From contig CAYSBK010000093.1 in assembly GCA_964429265.1 (NCBI GenBank), positions 1 through 9,126 of the forward strand: 9,126 nucleotides of DNA, in the 5' to 3' direction. Below, piece by piece: positions 5,006 to 9,126 of this stretch; the stretch's first letter is position 1, and every line of letters begins with the position of its first letter. Under the pieces are notes generated by a model. That model made no database searches. It saw nothing but the letters and a program-made list of their open reading frames with translations, and was not told where the DNA came from. Both the position numbers and the translations under genes were made by a program. Origin of the DNA: CAYSBK01 sp964429265. GTDB taxonomy: Bacteria > Planctomycetota > Phycisphaerae > Sedimentisphaerales > Anaerobacaceae.

Positions 5006-8000
5006 GTGAACAAGACGAACAGATTAGTGGTTCTAATCAGCCTGGTGTGCCTGAATACCGCCGCGGCAGCCCCGCGGCGGTCGCTGGACTATGTGCCCGG
5101 CGAGATCCTCGTAAAGTTCCGCCCCGCCGTTGCGGATAAGCTCGGTGAACGCCCCGACCCGGCCGCCACCGGCCGACTGAGCCTGTCGGCCCGACTTGAC
5201 ACGCTGAACCGCAAGTATGGGCTGGTAACAGCCAAGCCCGTGTTCCCGCGGTTCAGGCAGAACCGCAAGAGGCTGCAGCAGCTTCAGGCCCGCCCGGAAA
5301 AACTTCTTGATCAGAGGCAAAAACGGATCCTGCGAAGGCTTCGCAGGGCACCGGCCGGTGCCGGGGTCCCGCAACTGCACCGCATTTACAAGCTGCAATT
5401 CGACCTGCGTCCCGGCCAGTCGCTCCAGGAACTGCTCGAGGCCTACAACCGTGACCCCGCCGTGGAATACGCCGAGCTGAACTACACCGTCGAGATAAAC
5501 CGCCGGCCCAACGACCCGCTTTTCCCCGTGCAGTGGCCGCTGGACAATACCGGCCAGATGTATCCGTCCAGCGGAAAGTTCCGCCCGCCCCCAGGCACCC
5601 CCGACGCGGATATCGACGCGCCAGGCGGATGGAACTTCATCACTTCCGCCGACGACGTCGTCGTTGCGGTCATCGACACCGGCATCGATTACACCCACAG
5701 GGACCTTGCACACAACGTCTGGGTCAACCTCGCCGAGCGCTATGGTCGCGCCGGCGTCGACGACGACGGTAACGGCTACGTGGACGACGTGTACGGCTAT
5801 GATTTCATCAACGACGATCCCGACCCCCGCGATGACAACGGTCACGGCACGCACTGCGCCGGGGTCATTGCCGCCGAGGGCGATAACGGCCTTGACATCA
5901 CCGGCCTGTGCTGGCGAGGCAAAATAATGGGCCTAAAGTGTCTGGGCTCCGACGGCAGGGGCAACATCGACGATGCGGCCGAGGCCGTCTACTACGCAGT
6001 CGAAAACGGCGCCGAGGTCATATCGAATAGCTGGGGCGCGATCCTCGGGTTCGGCGGCTTCCCCAAGGTCCTGATCGACGCCTTTGACTACGCCCACAGC
6101 CAGGGTGTCATCTCCGTGGCCTCTGCGGGCAACCAGGGTTCGACGAATGTCAATTTCCCCGCCATCTTCGACAACGTGATATCGGTTGCGGCCACCGACT
6201 CCAACGACGACCTCGCAATCTTCAGCAACTATGGAGAGTACGTTGACATAGCAGCGCCCGGCGTCGACGTGCTGTCTCTCAGGGCCGCCGGTACCTCCCG
6301 GGCGACACCTTACAACGACTACACCACCATCGACTCCGGAACGTCGATGGCCTGTCCGCACGTGGCCGGCGCCGTGGCGCTGGTGCTGGCCTATTACCCC
6401 GATGTTTATGTCGGCGACGTAACAGAAATAATCTTCAACAACACGAACTGGCTGCCGCCGGAGATTTGCAGGCACGGCCGACTCAACCTCTACCGCGCGC
6501 TGGCGGCCGTCGCGGATTACTACGCCGGCAAGGTCGTCTTTCGCAGGGACGTTTACTCCTGCGACGCACAAATCCAGATTATCCTCAACGACCTCAATCT
6601 CATCGGTTGCGGCACGCAGGACGTCAACGTCACCACCGAGGGCGGCGACCTGGAAATTGTAACGCTTGCCGAAAGCAACCTGCCCGGCGTTTACGAGGGA
6701 AAAATATGGACCCAGCCCGGCCCGCCCACGCCTGCTGACGGGCTGATCCAGTTGTCGCACGGAGAAAAAATAACGGTAACCTACTACGACCAGGACGACG
6801 GCACAGGCACCCCCGCCGTCGCCCGCGACACCGCCGTCGCCGACTGCCGCGCGCCCGTGATAACCAACGTTCAGATAGACGCACCCGGCCCGGAGCCTAC
6901 GGTAACATTCGATACGAACGAGCCGACCACCGCTTTCGTGCTGGCCGGGCCCGCCTGCGGCGGTCCGTACAGCCTGCAGTGGATCGGCTCAACCCTTGCC
7001 ACGCACCATACCGTGAAACTGTTGGGCATCCAGCCCTATACACGCTACTTTTTCGTGGTGCAGGCCTTCGACGCCGCCGAAAACCAGACAATCGAAGACA
7101 ATAACGGCCTGTGCTATGAGTTTACCACCACCGGCCCGGCGGATATCTACGTCCCGGAGCAATACCCCGACGTCCAGCAGGCCATCTACCGCGCCTGGGA
7201 TACGAGCACCATCTGGCTGGCCGACGGAATCTACACCGGCCCGGGCAATTGCGACATAGACTTCCTCGGCAGGGCCGTAATGCTCAGAAGTCGCAACGGG
7301 CCTGAAAACTGCATCATAGACTGCAACGGCGAACCAAACAACCCACGCAGCGGTTTCCATTTCACCCGGGGCGAGGACGCAAATTCCGTGCTGCAGGGCA
7401 TCACCATCACCGGCGGCTACGTCACCGACACCTCGGCCGCCGGCGCCGTTACCTGTATCTCCAGCAGCCCTTCCATCGTGGACTGCGTGCTGGTCGGCAA
7501 CACCGCCCCCTACGGCGGGGCCATAAGATGCGAGGGCACCACCAGCTCACCACTAATCAAAGGATGCACCCTGGCGGGCAACACCGCCCTTTACGGAGCA
7601 GGCATATATTCGGTCAGGGCCGCCCCCACCGTGGCGAACTGCATCATCGCCGGCAACTCCGCCGAAACGGGCGCAGGGGTGGCCTGTCGGTTCGGCGCCG
7701 CGAACATCATCAACTGTACAATTGTCGGCAACAGGGCCCAACGCGGAGGCGGAATCGTTGAGCGCGGCGACGCCCTCATCACCAACACCATACTGTGGGA
7801 CAACCGCGCCGAGGTGTTCGAGCAACTGGTGACCTCCACCCCGCCGACTTACTGTTGTATCCAGGGCGGCTGCGATGGACTGGGCAATATCACCGCAGAC
7901 CCCTGTTTCGTCCACCCCGGCTGGTGGGATCCAAATGGTACAGCCGAGGACCCGAATGATGATTTCTGGGTCCAGGGCGACTACCATCTCAAAAGCAGCG

Positions 8001-8395
8001 GGTGGCGATGGAGCACCGACTTGAAGCTCTGGACGTGGGACGACGTTACCAGCAGATGTATAGATGCAGGCAACCCCGCTGTACCTCTGCAGGCAGAACC
8101 TGTCACCCTCCAGGTTGACCCGTTGAACCGGGCCGGCGTAAACCGGCGGATAAACATCGGGGCCTATGGAGGGACGGAGACGGCGGCTATCGGCCCGTAC
8201 GGATGGAGCATTCAGGCCGATCTCGATAACAACGGGCGGGTCGATTGGCTGGACCTGGCTTGCCTCAGCGGGCTGATGCTCCACAGCGGCTGGAACCTCC
8301 CGGCGGACCTGGACAGAAACGGCATAATAAATATGGCGGATTTCGCCGTTCTGGCCGACCACTGGGCCCTGCAGACCACCTGGCACGGGCCGTAG
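5006..8395 (+). CDS. Secreted multidomain subtilisin-like (S8) protease with beta-helix and C-terminal dockerin
   Basis: A 1129-residue exported protein. Start GTG 5006 gives a proper Sec signal (NKTNR, hydrophobic 7-18, AAAA at 19-22), although GGGAGG abuts it with no spacer; ATG 4955 is the alternative. The propeptide (about 28-165) opens YVPGEILVKF and contains a very basic stretch (82-114). The catalytic domain (about 175-495) has Asp224 (VIDTGID), His280 (NGHGTHCAG), oxyanion Asn376 (SAGNQG) and Ser447 (GTSMACPHVAG). A calcium-type loop, DDDGNGYVDD, lies at 252-261. Next come a beta-sandwich (about 500-610), an FnIII-like module (about 615-710) and a right-handed beta-helix (about 712-1055) with regular Cys/Asn repeats, ending in an INIGAYGGT segment. 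Last is a dockerin-type pair of loops: D1072, D1074, N1076, D1080, D1083 and D1101, D1103, N1105, N1109, D1112. All four key catalytic residues are present, so activity is likely. Substrate and anchoring partner are unknown. Confidence 0.95.
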   Translation: MNKTNRLVVLISLVCLNTAAAAPRRSLDYVPGEILVKFRPAVADKLGERPDPAATGRLSLSARLDTLNRKYGLVTAKPVFPRFRQNRKRLQQLQARPEKLLDQRQKRILRRLRRAPAGAGVPQLHRIYKLQFDLRPGQSLQELLEAYNRDPAVEYAELNYTVEINRRPNDPLFPVQWPLDNTGQMYPSSGKFRPPPGTPDADIDAPGGWNFITSADDVVVAVIDTGIDYTHRDLAHNVWVNLAERYGRAGVDDDGNGYVDDVYGYDFINDDPDPRDDNGHGTHCAGVIAAEGDNGLDITGLCWRGKIMGLKCLGSDGRGNIDDAAEAVYYAVENGAEVISNSWGAILGFGGFPKVLIDAFDYAHSQGVISVASAGNQGSTNVNFPAIFDNVISVAATDSNDDLAIFSNYGEYVDIAAPGVDVLSLRAAGTSRATPYNDYTTIDSGTSMACPHVAGAVALVLAYYPDVYVGDVTEIIFNNTNWLPPEICRHGRLNLYRALAAVADYYAGKVVFRRDVYSCDAQIQIILNDLNLIGCGTQDVNVTTEGGDLEIVTLAESNLPGVYEGKIWTQPGPPTPADGLIQLSHGEKITVTYYDQDDGTGTPAVARDTAVADCRAPVITNVQIDAPGPEPTVTFDTNEPTTAFVLAGPACGGPYSLQWIGSTLATHHTVKLLGIQPYTRYFFVVQAFDAAENQTIEDNNGLCYEFTTTGPADIYVPEQYPDVQQAIYRAWDTSTIWLADGIYTGPGNCDIDFLGRAVMLRSRNGPENCIIDCNGEPNNPRSGFHFTRGEDANSVLQGITITGGYVTDTSAAGAVTCISSSPSIVDCVLVGNTAPYGGAIRCEGTTSSPLIKGCTLAGNTALYGAGIYSVRAAPTVANCIIAGNSAETGAGVACRFGAANIINCTIVGNRAQRGGGIVERGDALITNTILWDNRAEVFEQLVTSTPPTYCCIQGGCDGLGNITADPCFVHPGWWDPNGTAEDPNDDFWVQGDYHLKSSGWRWSTDLKLWTWDDVTSRCIDAGNPAVPLQAEPVTLQVDPLNRAGVNRRINIGAYGGTETAAIGPYGWSIQADLDNNGRVDWLDLACLSGLMLHSGWNLPADLDRNGIINMADFAVLADHWALQTTWHGP
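7469..7804 (+). repeat. Protein-level beta-helix repeats within the protease
   Basis: Successive rungs share the pattern P-x-I/V-x-x-C-x-I/L-x-G-N-x-A-x-x-G-G/A-x-I/V. Conserved cysteines are residues 827, 854, 879 and 904; conserved asparagines are 832, 859, 884, 909 and 933, spaced 27, 25, 25 and 24 residues. This is the signature of parallel beta-helix proteins and resembles the GGAI and xxN repeats of polymorphic outer membrane (Pmp-like) proteins. The DNA is not a close tandem repeat, so the repeats are old or diverged. Confidence 0.75.
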
Positions 8396-8440
8396 GTCCT
8401 GCTTTTGCAGCAGTTAAGGGCCTCGGCGACGCAAGACCAC

Positions 8441-8469
8441 TGGACGGGCAGGCGGGTATCTGTTATAAT
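8441..8469 (+). promoter_or_regulatory. Promoter for the dockerin-containing exported protein
   Basis: TGGACG (8441-8446, 4 of 6 to TTGACA) is separated by 17 bp from TATAAT (8464-8469), which is also preceded by TGn (8461-8463). A second TATAAT follows at 8471-8476. The leader would be about 75 nt. The 155-bp gap 8396-8550 holds no gene; a weak CTGC-TTTT-GCAG hairpin (8399-8410) follows the protease stop but is too short to call a terminator. Confidence 0.6.
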
Positions 8470-8550
8470 TTATAATTGTCGAGTCGAACCGGAGGTCCGC
8501 ATCGTGGCAGTGTCACGGCCGTTTTTGAGCAGACTTAGGGAGGTTCTGAA

Positions 8551-9126
8551 ATGCTGCAAAGGTCAATTCTGACGGTATTGATTTGTGGCATCGCCGCCCT
8601 GGCCGGCCGGCCGGGGGCCGCTGCAGCCGAACCGTCCCCGGCAGAAGCCAACTACCCCGACGAAGCTATCGGCGCCGCCGGCGTCGGCTTTTGCGGGTGC
8701 GACCTGGTTCGCGACGGAATCATCGACCTTTACGACCTGGCGGTGCTTGCAGCATACTGGGGAGCGGACGACTGCTGGGTGCTGAACGACTGGTGCGACG
8801 GTGCCGACATCAACCAGGACAGCTATGTCGGCTTCAGGGACCTGCGGGTCATGGCGGTTCTGTGCTGGCTCCAGGAAGACACCACAGCCCCCACGCCCGA
8901 CCCTATGCAGTGGGACCGCTCGATAGACGCCAACGGCCTCGACGGTACGCCACACGAGGTGCCCCGGCCCTGTGGTATGGGCACGTGCTACTGGGCGGTG
9001 ATGCGGGCAGACCCGAATACCGCCGACGAAACAGGCTTTGAGTTCTACTTCGAGTGCGGCGGCAACAGCGGCTTCGACAGCGGCTGGATTTCCTTCCCCG
9101 ACGGTCCGCCATACAAGTACGAGGTG
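8551..9126 (+). CDS. Exported protein with N-terminal dockerin-like repeats and Ig/FnIII-like module, partial
   Basis: 192 codons are visible with no stop before the right edge, so the gene is incomplete. ATG 8551 has AGGGAGG 7 nt upstream. Residues 1-26 form a Sec signal (MLQRS, hydrophobic 6-18, Ala-rich end). Two dockerin type I-like calcium loops follow: D51, D55, D59, D62 (DGIIDLYDLAVLAAYW, 55-70) and D86, N88, D90, D97 (ADINQDSYVGFRDL, 85-98). They are joined by a Cys/Trp-containing linker (C75, C82) that may carry a disulfide. After a Pro/Thr linker (about 110-117), residues 118-192 begin an Ig/FnIII-like module with FEFYFECGG and SGFDSGW. This resembles the repeated 'GVEYYFE...SGW' modules of planctomycete surface proteins, as I recall them. 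Role unknown: probably an extracellular or surface protein. It may be expressed with the protease just upstream but has its own promoter. Confidence 0.85.
   Translation, partial: MLQRSILTVLICGIAALAGRPGAAAAEPSPAEANYPDEAIGAAGVGFCGCDLVRDGIIDLYDLAVLAAYWGADDCWVLNDWCDGADINQDSYVGFRDLRVMAVLCWLQEDTTAPTPDPMQWDRSIDANGLDGTPHEVPRPCGMGTCYWAVMRADPNTADETGFEFYFECGGNSGFDSGWISFPDGPPYKYEV

Noticed and set aside
5933..6760. A 275-codon minus-strand frame inside the protease gene (similar ones at 5033-5854 and 7553-8386)
   Set aside because: All are opposite coding DNA with intact catalytic and repeat motifs and have Val/Gly/Asp-rich shadow composition without family features.
7469..7804. Repeat region considered as a DNA tandem repeat or CRISPR-like array
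   Set aside because: The periodicity is at the protein level (25-27 residues) with diverged codons; there are no identical DNA repeats or spacers.

Overview
The window reads like a GC-rich planctomycete chromosome, most likely of the Phycisphaerae / Sedimentisphaerales type. This is inferred from gene content and protein style, not from a marker gene. The signs are a Tat-exported Gfo/Idh/MocA oxidoreductase, an exported SUMF1-type protein, a short ECF sigma factor paired with a non-zinc membrane protein, and very long secreted proteins that combine subtilase, beta-helix and dockerin-type calcium repeats. I see no rRNA, tRNA, insertion sequence, CRISPR array or phage gene.

Left half (1-4846): everything is on the minus strand. 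In transcription order it holds a DUF3748 (YidR-family) beta-propeller lipoprotein (3440-4846); a compact three-gene unit of ECF sigma factor (2824-3303), single-pass membrane protein and probable anti-sigma factor (2461-2817), and exported protein with a secretin-like pattern (1679-2458); a Tat-dependent Gfo/Idh/MocA oxidoreductase (283-1560); and the first 68 codons of a SUMF1/formylglycine-generating-enzyme-like lipoprotein that leaves the window at base 1. Intergenic gaps of 77, 118 and 136 bp hold inverted repeats. The sigma-unit genes are 6 bp apart or overlapping.

Right half (5006-9126): transcription switches to the plus strand across a 159-bp divergent spacer. A 1129-residue secreted subtilisin-like protease (5006-8395) carries a signal peptide, propeptide, complete Asp/His/Asn/Ser catalytic set, beta-sandwich and FnIII-like modules, a right-handed beta-helix with a regular Cys/Asn repeat, and a C-terminal dockerin-type pair of calcium loops. 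After 155 bp comes a second exported protein (8551 to beyond 9126) with an N-terminal dockerin-like pair followed by an Ig/FnIII-like module. Both plus-strand genes are preceded by a TGnTATAAT extended -10 promoter.

Almost every product is predicted to leave the cytoplasm (Sec, lipoprotein or Tat). The region is best read as cell-envelope and extracellular functions, with an ECF sigma/anti-sigma pair as the only evident regulator. I see no defence system or other clearly new machinery. The points most worth attention are the secretin-like third gene of the sigma unit and the architecture of the protease.
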